Shown: positions 1-7,492, numbered from the stretch's first letter. The stretch is DNA of 15,927 nt from Actinomycetota bacterium (GCA_023379725.1 JAMCPC010000118.1:1-15927); one strand, 5' to 3'. Numbers and translations are program-made. Notes: generated by a model from the sequence alone, not told the origin.

Positions 1-524
1 TCTCTCTCGACCTGCTTGATCCGTTCGTGCAACGACTCTACAGTATCGCCTTCAAGTATATCTACTGCCCGCTGGGCAAGTATGGGGCCGGCATCGACTT
101 CAGCAGTGGCAATATGGATTGTACAACCAGTTACCTTTACCCCCGCCTTCAAAGCATCTTCTACCCCATGCCAACCAGGAAAAGCAGGAAGTAACGCAGG
201 ATGAGTATTCAGAATCCTACCGGCATAATAATCGTATGCGCTCGCACCGAGCACGGTACCGAATCCGGCCATAGCAATCACATCTATACTATACGCCTGC
301 ATCAATTTCACAAGCGCCTCGGTATATCCCTCTCTGTCAAAACCAGAACCATACCCCCCATAAGCAGCCCTGTCCAGCATGATGGATTCGATGTCGAAAC
401 CACTGGCCAACTCCAGTGCTCTGCACTCACGATCACAAACGACCAGCGAAACATCAATACCTGCCGTTACGATTGCCTCTAGTATCGTACCAGTACCTGA
501 AGCGAGCACGGCCAAGCGCGTCAT
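1..524 (-). CDS. purN: Phosphoribosylglycinamide formyltransferase (PurN), 3' end cut by window
   Basis: It transfers a formyl group from 10-formyltetrahydrofolate to GAR, the third step of purine synthesis, in the cytoplasm. The 174 residues in the window start MTRLAVLASGTGT, giving the glycine-rich phosphate loop (about residues 9-13). The catalytic set is intact: N106 and H108 in ILNTHPALLPAFPG, and the aspartate D144 in EVDAGPI. The reading frame runs off the left edge after QVER, so only the last part of the C-terminal region is missing (the family is about 190-220 aa). The ATG overlaps the TGA of the upstream rpiB-like gene in the four bases ATGA, so the two are probably translationally coupled. 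I translated this frame by hand. The family assignment is firm. Confidence 0.95.
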   Translation of the reverse strand, partial: MTRLAVLASGTGTILEAIVTAGIDVSLVVCDRECRALELASGFDIESIMLDRAAYGGYGSGFDREGYTEALVKLMQAYSIDVIAMAGFGTVLGASAYDYYAGRILNTHPALLPAFPGWHGVEDALKAGVKVTGCTIHIATAEVDAGPILAQRAVDILEGDTVESLHERIKQVER

Positions 525-931
525 AATTCGACCATTGAAATTCTCTCCAACTCCTGCTCGTCAGGGTCTGTCCCAAAAAATGCCTCCAATATTTCACGTC
601 CCACCTCAGGTGAGGTAAGTCGTATGCTCAAAGCAACTACATTGGCATCGTTCCAGCGTCGTGCTCCTTGCGCTGTAAGTGCGTCCGTACACAAAGCTGC
701 CCTCACTCCTCTCACTTTATTTGCAGATATAGATACCCCTGTACCTGTCCAGCAACACACAACACCAAAATCGGCCTGGCCATCTGCTACAGCCTCCCCC
801 ACCTGCCTGCCGACTTCAGGCCATTCCCTGCCCCTGGCTATCCAATCTACACTGTGCCCCATCTTTGAAAGAGCCTCCAGCAATGTATCGATCAAAGTTG
901 CCTCTTCGTCTGTACCAAACGCAATGTGCAT
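521..931 (-). CDS. rpiB: RpiB/LacA/LacB-family sugar-phosphate isomerase, variant active site
   Basis: This is a 136-residue single-domain protein of the ribose-5-phosphate isomerase B / galactose-6-phosphate isomerase family, which interconverts aldose and ketose phosphates. The family signature is seen as CCWTGTGVSISANKVRGVRAAL (residues 59-80, shown here only as a landmark) and as WNDANVVAL (93-101). The cysteine aligned with the catalytic Cys of E. coli RpiB is C60. The following Gly of the usual CGTG is Trp (CWTGTG), and the His of HNDAN, implicated in ring opening, is Trp93. These changes suggest a divergent subfamily, so the substrate is uncertain. Length is near the usual 140-150. The ATG has no strong Shine-Dalgarno. 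The stop overlaps the purN start by ATGA. The gene name is by family only. Confidence 0.85.
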   Translation of the reverse strand: MHIAFGTDEEATLIDTLLEALSKMGHSVDWIARGREWPEVGRQVGEAVADGQADFGVVCCWTGTGVSISANKVRGVRAALCTDALTAQGARRWNDANVVALSIRLTSPEVGREILEAFFGTDPDEQELERISMVEL

Positions 932-975
932 AGAAATAGTCTATCCGCTAAGGACAGCATGCTAATATTCATTGA

Positions 976-3858
976 GTGAACTTAAAAGTTTCAATCGTTC
1001 CCCACACTCATTGGGATCGTGAATGGTATCTCCCCTTTCAGCGGTTCCGTCTAAAATTGGTAAATGCCATTGACTCATTACTGGAGATAATGGAGAACGA
1101 CCAAAGATACAGCCATTTCCTGCTTGACGGTCAAATCGCCATGATAGATGACTACTTGGAGATAAGGCCTGAAAATACCGAACGGATAAAATCTCTAGCC
1201 GAAAAAGGGAGGCTGGATATCGGCCCCTGGTATGTATTGGTAGACGAGTTTCTTATTTCGGGAGAGACTCTTGTCCGAAACCTTCAAATGGGAATGGAGG
1301 CTGCCTCCAGATACTCGCAGCCAATGAGGGTAGGCTATCTACCGGACATGTTTGGCCACGTAGCGCAGATGCCTCAGATACTCTCTCTGGCCGGAATTTG
1401 CCAAGCGGTAGTCTGGAGAGGAGTACCATCGGCAATCGATAGGACACAATTTGTCTGGTCTGCCCTTGATGGATCAACCGTGCTAACTGAGTATCTTGTG
1501 GATGGTTATTCCAACGGGGTCACCCTTCCGGAGGATCCATGTGTCCTTCTCGGTCGTCTACGTGAGATTGCAACACGATTCTTGCCGTTCATCGGCGATA
1601 CTGGCAGGCTGCTTATAATGAACGGGAGTGATCATCAGCCGCCTCAGGAATATCTCGGCGAGACTGTATCAAAAGTACCTCCCTTACTAAAGGAGCAAGA
1701 CGAAAAGGCGAGATGGAAGGCTATTGGCATCGATGAGGTCAGCTTGGAAATATCCGGGCTACCCAAAGCTATCGGCACTATAGATACCATTGATCAAATA
1801 AGAGGCCAAGAGCAACAATTACCAAAATGGAATGGCGAGCTACGGTCGGGAGCCAGAGCCAATCTTCTTATGGGAGTTGCGTCAAACCGAATAGACGTCA
1901 AGATAGCTGCCGACAAAACATTTTTCGAGATTGAGAAGAGAGCTGAGCCGTACTGTACGCTATTACTACCCAAAGATCAATGGCCGGCCAGGCTACTTGA
2001 GGTAGCATGGCATCAAATAGTGAGAAATGCAGCTCACGACTCAATATGTGCATGCTCTGTAGACGAAGTAGTCGATGAAGTAATCGGGAGGTTTGCCCAG
2101 GCTCGCCAGATCGCCGAAGGTCTTTCGGCCACCTGCCTGGAGGTATTCGCACAATCCTTTGAAAAGCCGGGGATCTATATATTCAACCCCTCACCCAATC
2201 AAAGAAGTGGAGTAGTCGAAGTTACTCTGGGGGCACAAGAGTCCATCGGGGAGACCTACCAGATACTCTACGAGTCCTCATCGGGTCCCGGGGTGCTCTC
2301 ATTCAATCCGGAAGCTATTAAGGGATTCCTTCCAGCCTTAAACTCACCAAAGATAGACGACAACAGCTTTGTACAGGATGTAACCGTTGGTGTATCTTCT
2401 AAACCTTCTGAACTCGATACTGAACTCGATACTGAACTCGATACGCCTTCCACGGTACCAACAAGCAACACCGACTATGCAGACAACACAGACAACACTG
2501 CTTCGAAAGGTAGCACAGGATCTATTGAAGTACAGATAGAACTCGGCTCAACTGAAAAAATAGGGCTACAGATTGATGCGTTCAAACAGGATCTCCTCGC
2601 ACTCATGGAAAAACACCCCCATTATATGGTAAATGTGCATCTCAATCGTAGACCGATTAAAAAGATCCTGGCCAGGATAGATGACATACCAGGATACGGA
2701 TGGAAGCGTTTTGAATCTGGCCATGTAGACAACCCTGTACATGCCGGTCGGACCGATACGGCCATAGATAATGCCATAGACAATTCAGACATCTATATGA
2801 ACAACGGCATTGTAGATATACTGGTAGATCACCTAACAGGAACATACTCGTTCAATGGCATAGAGGAGATGGGAAAACTAATCGACCTTGGAGATGCCGG
2901 TGACTCTTACAACTACTCCCCTCCTCCTATAGACAAAATCATCGACACGCCACAATCGGTCACGCTAAAGCTGGAGGAAAGCGGGCCACTAAGAGCTCGT
3001 ATACGGGTACAAGCACAATACGATTTGCCCGATTCTCTGGATACCAACTCCTCAAAGCGTATAGGCAGTAGCCAGATGTATGTAGATACGCTACTGGAGC
3101 TAAGGGCGGACGAACCATACCTAAGAGTCTCCACCACCTTCACCAATCACTCCAAAGATCATAGATTACGTGTCCACCTCCCTCTACCCGTTCCTGCCGA
3201 CCACTCTATAGCTGGTTGTGCATTCGGACAAGTAGAAAGAGCTCTGGAGGCAGAGGGACGACCAGAAGAGTTTGGCTTGCCGACATTCCCGTCGAGAGGA
3301 TTTGTAACCGCAGGTGGACTTACCGCGGTACATCAGGGACTCTGTGAATATGAGTTGGTCGAACACGACGGCAAGGGAAGAAAAGCCAACGCTATGGAAA
3401 TTACTCTTATACGATCTACCGCAATGCTGTCAAGGCTGGGGATGAAGTACAGACCATTTCCTGCTGGACCGCTCACCGAGGTAGAGGGTCTGCAACTGCT
3501 TGGAAAACGAATTACAACCAACTATGCTCTGATGATCGACTGCAACGATCCCTATGAATTCATGGACGATGTATTCCTGCCATTTGAGGTCATGGACGCC
3601 AAAGGCGACGGCTACAGGACGGAATATGGACAGCTCCTGGAATTGCACCTCGGCACTGCAAAGGTATCTGCTCTGAAGCGCTCCGGTGAGTCTATCGAGC
3701 TACGCCTGTTTAATCCAACCAGCAACCCTACCCACATAAGCATAGATGGATACACCGGTGAGATAGTTGATCTTACCGGCAAGGTATTGGATTCCTTTAG
3801 CGGATATGTCGATCTACGACCATTCGGCATCATCACTATCATGCTCAGAAAAGCTTGA
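976..3858 (+). CDS. GH38-family alpha-mannosidase
   Basis: A 960-residue retaining alpha-mannosidase that probably hydrolyses terminal alpha-mannosyl residues of glycans. There is no signal peptide, so it is likely cytoplasmic. The N-terminal catalytic domain opens with VPHTHWDREW, whose H12 and D14 are zinc ligands. The nucleophile aspartate, also a zinc ligand, is D124 in GYLPDMFGH. H354 in NAAHDSICAC matches the fourth zinc-ligand histidine of the family. The C-terminal beta-domains extend to the end (LRPFGIITIML). An odd low-complexity stretch of about 60 residues (roughly 470-530) separates the helical middle domain from the C-terminal domain and includes ELDT three times. The GTG start directly follows an in-frame TGA, so the frame cannot extend upstream. 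The Shine-Dalgarno is weak. The gene diverges from rpiB and converges on the cyclase with a 20-bp gap. Exact substrate linkage cannot be told. Confidence 0.93.
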   Translation: MNLKVSIVPHTHWDREWYLPFQRFRLKLVNAIDSLLEIMENDQRYSHFLLDGQIAMIDDYLEIRPENTERIKSLAEKGRLDIGPWYVLVDEFLISGETLVRNLQMGMEAASRYSQPMRVGYLPDMFGHVAQMPQILSLAGICQAVVWRGVPSAIDRTQFVWSALDGSTVLTEYLVDGYSNGVTLPEDPCVLLGRLREIATRFLPFIGDTGRLLIMNGSDHQPPQEYLGETVSKVPPLLKEQDEKARWKAIGIDEVSLEISGLPKAIGTIDTIDQIRGQEQQLPKWNGELRSGARANLLMGVASNRIDVKIAADKTFFEIEKRAEPYCTLLLPKDQWPARLLEVAWHQIVRNAAHDSICACSVDEVVDEVIGRFAQARQIAEGLSATCLEVFAQSFEKPGIYIFNPSPNQRSGVVEVTLGAQESIGETYQILYESSSGPGVLSFNPEAIKGFLPALNSPKIDDNSFVQDVTVGVSSKPSELDTELDTELDTPSTVPTSNTDYADNTDNTASKGSTGSIEVQIELGSTEKIGLQIDAFKQDLLALMEKHPHYMVNVHLNRRPIKKILARIDDIPGYGWKRFESGHVDNPVHAGRTDTAIDNAIDNSDIYMNNGIVDILVDHLTGTYSFNGIEEMGKLIDLGDAGDSYNYSPPPIDKIIDTPQSVTLKLEESGPLRARIRVQAQYDLPDSLDTNSSKRIGSSQMYVDTLLELRADEPYLRVSTTFTNHSKDHRLRVHLPLPVPADHSIAGCAFGQVERALEAEGRPEEFGLPTFPSRGFVTAGGLTAVHQGLCEYELVEHDGKGRKANAMEITLIRSTAMLSRLGMKYRPFPAGPLTEVEGLQLLGKRITTNYALMIDCNDPYEFMDDVFLPFEVMDAKGDGYRTEYGQLLELHLGTAKVSALKRSGESIELRLFNPTSNPTHISIDGYTGEIVDLTGKVLDSFSGYVDLRPFGIITIMLRKA
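2410..2445 (+). repeat. 12-nt in-frame tandem repeat x3 (ELDT) inside the mannosidase
   Basis: The unit gaactcgatact occurs three times in a row; the last base of the third copy differs. It encodes ELDTELDTELDT at residues 479-490, in a Ser/Thr/Asp/Asn-rich interdomain linker. The copies are almost identical, which fits recent slippage. Confidence 0.95.
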
Positions 3859-3878
3859 CGGCTCTTTCGATGCCACAT

Positions 3879-5354
3879 CTACTGATTATCCTGGCCTTCT
3901 GACCGTGTGTCCTCTGGCTCCCCCGACACTACTGGCCCCGCCTCCACAGACACCTCGTCCTCTGGCTCCCCCGACACTACTGGCCCCGCCTCCACAGACA
4001 CCTCGTCCTCTGGCTCCCCCGACACTACTGGCCCCGCCTCCACAGACACCTCGTCCTCTGGCTCCCCCGACACTGTATTTCCAGGCTCCTCCTCGGCATC
4101 CTTAGCTCCTACCCCTGTCAATATAGATAGACGTCCACGTGCCAACAGTTGCTCTCCTCGTTCTCGCAACTCATCGATATTGTGTCCGACATCTGCAAAC
4201 TTTTCAAATCTTGCCGCCAGCCAACGATCAAACGTCAACGGTTCGGTACCATGTCGGCTCAACGCCCATAAAGAAGTACGACCTATCCCCTTAAGATTCC
4301 TTGGCCTAATTTGCCTAAGGACCATATCGCTGGAATTGAACTCCGGATCAGCAGTCAGTGCTCTGGCCAAATCGCTGCTCACTGTCACCGTACCAGGGCT
4401 GGTAGTCTCTACAATCCTACTGGCCATATTTACTACAGAACCAAAATAATCTCCTTCATGTACAAGTACAGATCCATAAGATATACCTACCCTGACATCG
4501 GTTAACATATCATCATCCGCATAGGCCTCTGCAAGCATAACTCCTATATTGGCAGCTATAAAAGGAGAATCAGCAACAAACATCACCTCATCACCTATCA
4601 TCTTGACAACCCTGCCTCCAGCTGTAGCAACCACATCATGGCTTACCTGTTCAAATCTTGAGATAAGAGATGACAGCTCTTCCTCATCTAGGTGTTCAGA
4701 AAGCATAGTAAAACCAACCATATCCGCAAACCCCACAGCGAATACCGGCGAGCTTCCTTCACCTGCACCAACCCTCACCAACATCGCTCTTCGTAAGGCA
4801 TCTTGAAGATGCCGCCTCCATACATACTCAAGTATCTTGCCCATTGTAGGCATCCAGACTACGGCAAGACCGGCTATACGATAGGCCTCGGCTATTTGGT
4901 CGTCGGATTCCTTATAAAACCTTGCAGTCGGCATGGAAGGCAATATCTCTGCTTCAGCTATGCGAGCCATGGACGAACCGATTACTCTTGCCATACCTAC
5001 GGCATCATTCCGATCTACCACGCCATTGTCCATCATCTCGCGAATCATCTTGGCAGCATCGATATCCAGCTCGGTAAAGACCTTTTCGTCATCTCCTACG
5101 TCTGTAAAGCCAAGTGCTCTCCAAATACTCTTGATTGTCTCTATGTCTACCCCTGCACGGTTACATAACTCTAAAATGGTGTAACGAGGTCCACCAGGCA
5201 AAAATAGCTTGTCTGCAACGAGCAGGTCCACCATACCCGCCGATATAGCATCCTGTATCTCTTGATCGGTTGCACCATGATCATGAAGAAATGCAATCAC
5301 TTGGGCACTCGTACCAGCATGGTGATTAGATGCATCTGATCCCGTAAGACTCAT
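3879..5354 (-). CDS. Soluble class III adenylate cyclase with Rv1264-type N-terminal regulatory domain
   Basis: This 491-residue protein should make cAMP from ATP. Residues about 1-195 are a helical domain resembling the autoinhibitory, pH-responsive regulatory domain of mycobacterial Rv1264. Residues about 203-335 are the class III catalytic domain. The metal-binding aspartates are D211 (FADMVGFT) and D255 (MIGDEVMF). The adenine-specifying pair is K251 and D302 (EGDYFG). The transition-state residues are N309 and R313 (VVNMASRI). All canonical residues are present, so it is probably active as a homodimer and specific for ATP. No membrane segment is visible. The C-terminal tail (from about residue 415) is acidic and carries a 16-residue repeat three times. 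The ATG start has no clear Shine-Dalgarno but lies just downstream of a 35-bp repeat that may be its promoter or operator. What controls it is unknown. Confidence 0.93.
   Translation of the reverse strand: MSLTGSDASNHHAGTSAQVIAFLHDHGATDQEIQDAISAGMVDLLVADKLFLPGGPRYTILELCNRAGVDIETIKSIWRALGFTDVGDDEKVFTELDIDAAKMIREMMDNGVVDRNDAVGMARVIGSSMARIAEAEILPSMPTARFYKESDDQIAEAYRIAGLAVVWMPTMGKILEYVWRRHLQDALRRAMLVRVGAGEGSSPVFAVGFADMVGFTMLSEHLDEEELSSLISRFEQVSHDVVATAGGRVVKMIGDEVMFVADSPFIAANIGVMLAEAYADDDMLTDVRVGISYGSVLVHEGDYFGSVVNMASRIVETTSPGTVTVSSDLARALTADPEFNSSDMVLRQIRPRNLKGIGRTSLWALSRHGTEPLTFDRWLAARFEKFADVGHNIDELRERGEQLLARGRLSILTGVGAKDAEEEPGNTVSGEPEDEVSVEAGPVVSGEPEDEVSVEAGPVVSGEPEDEVSVEAGPVVSGEPEDTRSEGQDNQ
3911..4074. 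repeat. 48-bp perfect tandem repeat (3.4 copies) in the cyclase tail
   Basis: Three identical 48-bp units (3911-3958, 3959-4006, 4007-4054) are followed by the first 20 bp of a fourth. In the cyclase frame each encodes SGEPEDEVSVEAGPVV, an acidic 16-residue unit. Perfect identity between copies points to recent expansion, and copy number may vary between strains. The repeat also leaves the opposite strand open in two frames, producing Ser/Pro/Thr-rich reading frames that I consider artefacts. Confidence 0.97.
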
Positions 5355-5371
5355 ATTTTATAACTTTACTC

Positions 5372-5406
5372 TATATACCATGGGTATCATTGGTATTTTC
5401 GTTAAG
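5372..5406. repeat. 35-bp direct repeat, copy 1 (adjacent to the cyclase start)
   Basis: A 35-bp sequence starting tatataccatgggtat and ending tcgttaag, identical to 5444-5478. Within it are three ATACC/GGTAT half-sites at 5375-5379, 5383-5387 and 5392-5396. The first two form an inverted repeat around CAT/ATG, and the last two are direct. Read on the minus strand, a TATATA element lies 18 bp from the cyclase ATG, so it could act as promoter -10 or operator. No regulator is identifiable from the sequence. Confidence 0.9.
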
Positions 5407-5443
5407 CCCTTCCTCCGGCTGATCTGTAGCTACATGGCCGCCT

Positions 5444-5478
5444 TATATACCATGGGTATCATTGGTATTTTCGTTAAG
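5444..5478. repeat. 35-bp direct repeat, copy 2
   Basis: This is a perfect second copy of 5372-5406, 72 bp downstream start to start (37-bp spacer). The same three ATACC-type half-sites are at 5447-5468. It lies between the divergent cyclase and cofC genes and could act on either. The flanking and spacer sequences do not match each other, so the identity is confined to the 35 bp. Confidence 0.9.
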
Positions 5479-5566
5479 TATCTAAGTCCATCTTACGTAC
5501 CGTCGCTCTGGTCAACAGACTGGCCGTGCCGTATGCTCCTGCTGGTATCCACAGGATGTATAAGAT

Positions 5567-6202
5567 GTGATCGTGGACAATACTCTTGCTCTAGGCAACC
5601 CGGTCAATGCTAAACAGAGTGCCCTATCTGGTCGACCTGTTGTACTAGTACCGGTAAAGCAGTTTGGTCAAGCCAAACACCGTCTATCTGAAGTACTGAG
5701 TACCGACGAACGAGCTGAGCTGGCAAGAAAAATGGCAGAACATGTTCTCGCTGCCGCCTACCCGCTTCCCTGCGCTGTAGTATGCGAAACCAGAGAAGTT
5801 GCAGAATGGGCTGAACGCCAAGGAGCACTGGCATTGGAAAGGCCGTCACTTGGACTGAACAGAGCAGTAACAAATGGAGTAGAAAGGTTGTTCTCACTCG
5901 GGGCATCTGAGGTCATAGTGGTACATTCTGACCTTCCTGGAGCAAGAGAAATCGCTGAATTATCTGGATATGAAGGCATCACCATAGTGCCAGACCGCAC
6001 AAAATCAGGTACCAACGTCATCTGCATACCACATGGATGTCGCTTTGACTTCTCTTACGGCAAGGGATCATTCCAACGCCATCTTGATCAGGCCAACAGG
6101 AGCGGCTTCCCGGTCAGAGTTATACTCGATGTATACGGCCTCAGCCTGGATATCGACCTGCCAAAAGACTTATATGAAGCATTGGAAGCGGGACTGTTGT
6201 AA
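5567..6202 (+). CDS. cofC: 2-phospho-L-lactate/phosphoenolpyruvate guanylyltransferase (CofC/FbiD)
   Basis: A 211-residue nucleotidyltransferase of coenzyme F420 synthesis. It activates 2-phospholactate or phosphoenolpyruvate with GTP to give the guanylated donor used by CofD/FbiA. Motifs in order: VPVKQFGQAKHRL (28-40, nucleotide-binding N-terminus), SDLP (121-124), VPDRTKSGTN (141-150), YGKGSFQRH (164-172) and LDIDLPKDL (194-202). Length is normal for the family. The GTG start gives about 23 residues before the first beta-strand. A weak AGGA lies about 10 nt upstream. A shorter start is possible, but no ATG or GTG in frame is better placed. The stop TAA shares one base with the ATG of the next gene, so the pair is probably one operon. 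Its presence implies F420 in this organism. The other F420 genes are not in the window. Confidence 0.93.
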   Translation: MIVDNTLALGNPVNAKQSALSGRPVVLVPVKQFGQAKHRLSEVLSTDERAELARKMAEHVLAAAYPLPCAVVCETREVAEWAERQGALALERPSLGLNRAVTNGVERLFSLGASEVIVVHSDLPGAREIAELSGYEGITIVPDRTKSGTNVICIPHGCRFDFSYGKGSFQRHLDQANRSGFPVRVILDVYGLSLDIDLPKDLYEALEAGLL

Positions 6203-7020
6203 TGAATACCCCTCCCTCAATCATTCCGGCTCTGGAACTTCCAAACACTATTTATTCACCAGCAGACAACAACCACTGCGACATGACCACCAACATACCT
6301 GTGCCCAATTCGGTGCTAGCCATCGGAGCACATCCAGATGACATTGAGCTGGGATCCGGCGGCACCCTGGCAAAATGGGCGAGTGGTGGCTCTGCGATTA
6401 ACTACCTAATTCTTACCGATGGCTCCAAGGGAACCTGGGACAACTCACTTACGCCGCACGATCTTACAGAGATACGATACGCAGAACAACTTGAAGCAGT
6501 ACGGAGGCTAAGTGGTGGATCCACGCAACATATTTATCGTCTGGACGCTATAGATGGCGAGTTGGATCGCAACCGTAAGCACCAGCGTACTATTTGCAGG
6601 CTTATAAGATTACTTAAACCAGATATCGTGATAGGACATGACCCATGGAGGCGCTACAGACTGCACCCCGACCACAGAAATGCCGGATTTATCACTATCG
6701 ATGCAATAGTAGCAGCCAGGGACAGTTCATTCTTCCCGGAACTGTCAATGGAACCGCATCGTCCACAGGCACTTTTACTGTTCGAGGCAGACCAACCAAA
6801 TCATATAGAAGATACCTCCGAATACCTCGACACAAAGGTCTCTGCCTTGCTAGCACATCGTAGCCAAATGAAATCTACTTTCGGAATATCTAACGATACG
6901 TCCGGTGATAGCACAAGAGATGGCCTTATGGAAATAATCCGGTACTACGCAACTCGCCATGCACAACTTACGGATAATATGTCATATGGAGAGGCATTCC
7001 ACCTAATAACTGAACTCTAG
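6202..7020 (+). CDS. PIG-L/LmbE-family zinc-dependent deacetylase
   Basis: A 272-residue member of the GlcNAc-PI / mycothiol (MshB) / bacillithiol deacetylase superfamily, which removes acetyl groups from N-acetyl sugars or similar small molecules. The zinc and catalytic motif AHPDDIE is at residues 43-49 (H44 and D47 as ligands, D46 as likely base), and the third ligand motif is HPDHR at 155-159 (H158). The fold's typical LTDGSKGTWD segment is at 71-80. The ATG overlaps the cofC stop by one base (TAATG). An in-frame ATG at 6283 would remove a 27-residue N-terminal tail that precedes the conserved domain, and this could be the true start. The coupling to cofC is suggestive, but the substrate cannot be inferred. 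A mycothiol role is possible but unproven. Confidence 0.9.
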   Translation: MNTPPSIIPALELPNTIYSPADNNHCDMTTNIPVPNSVLAIGAHPDDIELGSGGTLAKWASGGSAINYLILTDGSKGTWDNSLTPHDLTEIRYAEQLEAVRRLSGGSTQHIYRLDAIDGELDRNRKHQRTICRLIRLLKPDIVIGHDPWRRYRLHPDHRNAGFITIDAIVAARDSSFFPELSMEPHRPQALLLFEADQPNHIEDTSEYLDTKVSALLAHRSQMKSTFGISNDTSGDSTRDGLMEIIRYYATRHAQLTDNMSYGEAFHLITEL

Positions 7021-7041
7021 TGTGGTGTCCCGTAAATAGAA

Positions 7042-7080
7042 CAACGGCAGGCTGTCCGGTTGCACGGAAGCCCACCGTTG
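7042..7080. terminator. Hairpin in the convergent gap between the deacetylase and hup
   Basis: An imperfect inverted repeat: CAACGG-CA-GGCT (7042-7053) pairs with AGCC-CA-CCGTTG across a 15-nt loop, with a small symmetric internal loop. On the minus strand it is followed by TTCTATTT, giving a modest U-tract for hup. On the plus strand the tail is only CTTTAAT. It probably serves as a (weak) bidirectional terminator. Confidence 0.5.
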
Positions 7081-7097
7081 CTTTAATGCTTAGCTAC

Positions 7098-7451
7098 CTA
7101 CCTGCGCGCTGCGGACTTCTTGGCAGGGGCTTTCTTGGCAGGGGCTTTCTTGGCAGGGGCTTTCTTGGCCGAAGCCTTGCCGTTCAGTGTATCCTTGAGT
7201 GCGCTTCCCACGGAAAAGTGCACACTCTTGGAGGCTGGGATCTTGATGGATTCCCCAGTTTGAGGATTCCTGCCCATCCTGGCTGAACGCTTCACTGGGT
7301 TAAATGATCCAAAACCAATAAAGGTCAACTTGTTGCCTGCCTTCAACTCCTTTGTAATGGTTGAAAACAGCTCATTGATCACTTTATCGGTATGGCTCTT
7401 AGCCACCCCTGTCGCCTTGCTTATGCTGTCTATTATTTCTGTTTTAGTCAA
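7098..7451 (-). CDS. hup: HU-family DNA-binding protein with Lys/Ala/Pro-rich tail
   Basis: A nucleoid protein that bends and compacts DNA as a dimer. Residues 1-90 are the HU core (MTKTEIIDSISKATG at the start, then GFGSF at 46-50). The DNA-binding arm GRNPQTGE is at 60-67, with the intercalating proline at P63. Residues 91-117 are a basic tail with KKAPA repeats, the architecture of actinobacterial HupB. A 15-bp unit repeats three times at 7120-7164. I chose the TTG at 7451 because a perfect AAGGAGG (7463-7457) sits 5 nt upstream and the product then starts like other HU proteins. The GTG at 7457 would lie inside that Shine-Dalgarno. A consensus-like promoter lies upstream. No other nucleoid gene is nearby. 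Confidence 0.95.
   Translation of the reverse strand: MTKTEIIDSISKATGVAKSHTDKVINELFSTITKELKAGNKLTFIGFGSFNPVKRSARMGRNPQTGESIKIPASKSVHFSVGSALKDTLNGKASAKKAPAKKAPAKKAPAKKSAARR
7120..7164. repeat. 15-bp tandem repeat x3 in the hup tail
   Basis: The unit ttggcaggggctttc is repeated exactly three times (7120-7134, 7135-7149, 7150-7164). On the minus strand it encodes the AKKAP units of the basic HU tail. Confidence 0.95.
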
Positions 7452-7456
7452 CGCCA

Positions 7457-7463
7457 CCTCCTT
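7457..7463 (-). promoter_or_regulatory. Shine-Dalgarno of hup that decides a TTG start
   Basis: Minus-strand AAGGAGG is followed by a 5-nt spacer (TGGCG) and TTG at 7451. It is the strongest ribosome-binding site in the window and rules out the overlapping GTG at 7457 as the main start. Confidence 0.75.
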
Positions 7464-7492
7464 ATCATGTTACGGCATTACTGTACTAAGAT

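Larger units (their letters stand above)
5355..5566. other. Divergent cyclase-cofC intergenic region
   Basis: These 212 bp hold the two 35-bp repeats and little else. No convincing promoter for cofC was found; weak -10-like TATGCT (5532-5537) lacks a good -35. The short plus-strand reading frame over the repeats, which encodes MGIIGIFVK twice, runs into cofC out of frame and is not credible. Confidence 0.6.

Noticed and set aside
3767..4105. Proline-rich plus-strand frame with repeated LAPPTLLAPPPQTPRP
   Set aside because: It is another frame of the same 48-bp repeat overlapping the ends of the mannosidase and the cyclase, with no start context of its own.
3907..4449. Plus-strand 180-codon Ser/Pro/Thr-rich frame opposite the cyclase
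   Set aside because: It exists because the 48-bp repeat and cyclase codon pattern leave this frame open; the cyclase on the minus strand has complete catalytic motifs.
5372..5478. Two-repeat CRISPR-like array (35-bp repeat, 37-bp spacer)
   Set aside because: Only two repeats, no cas genes anywhere in the window, a position directly at a gene start and internal operator-like half-sites make a duplicated regulatory element more likely.
5380..5613. Plus-strand 77-codon frame encoding MGIIGIFVK twice
   Set aside because: It is produced by the 35-bp noncoding repeats, has no recognisable features, and overlaps the well-supported cofC out of frame.
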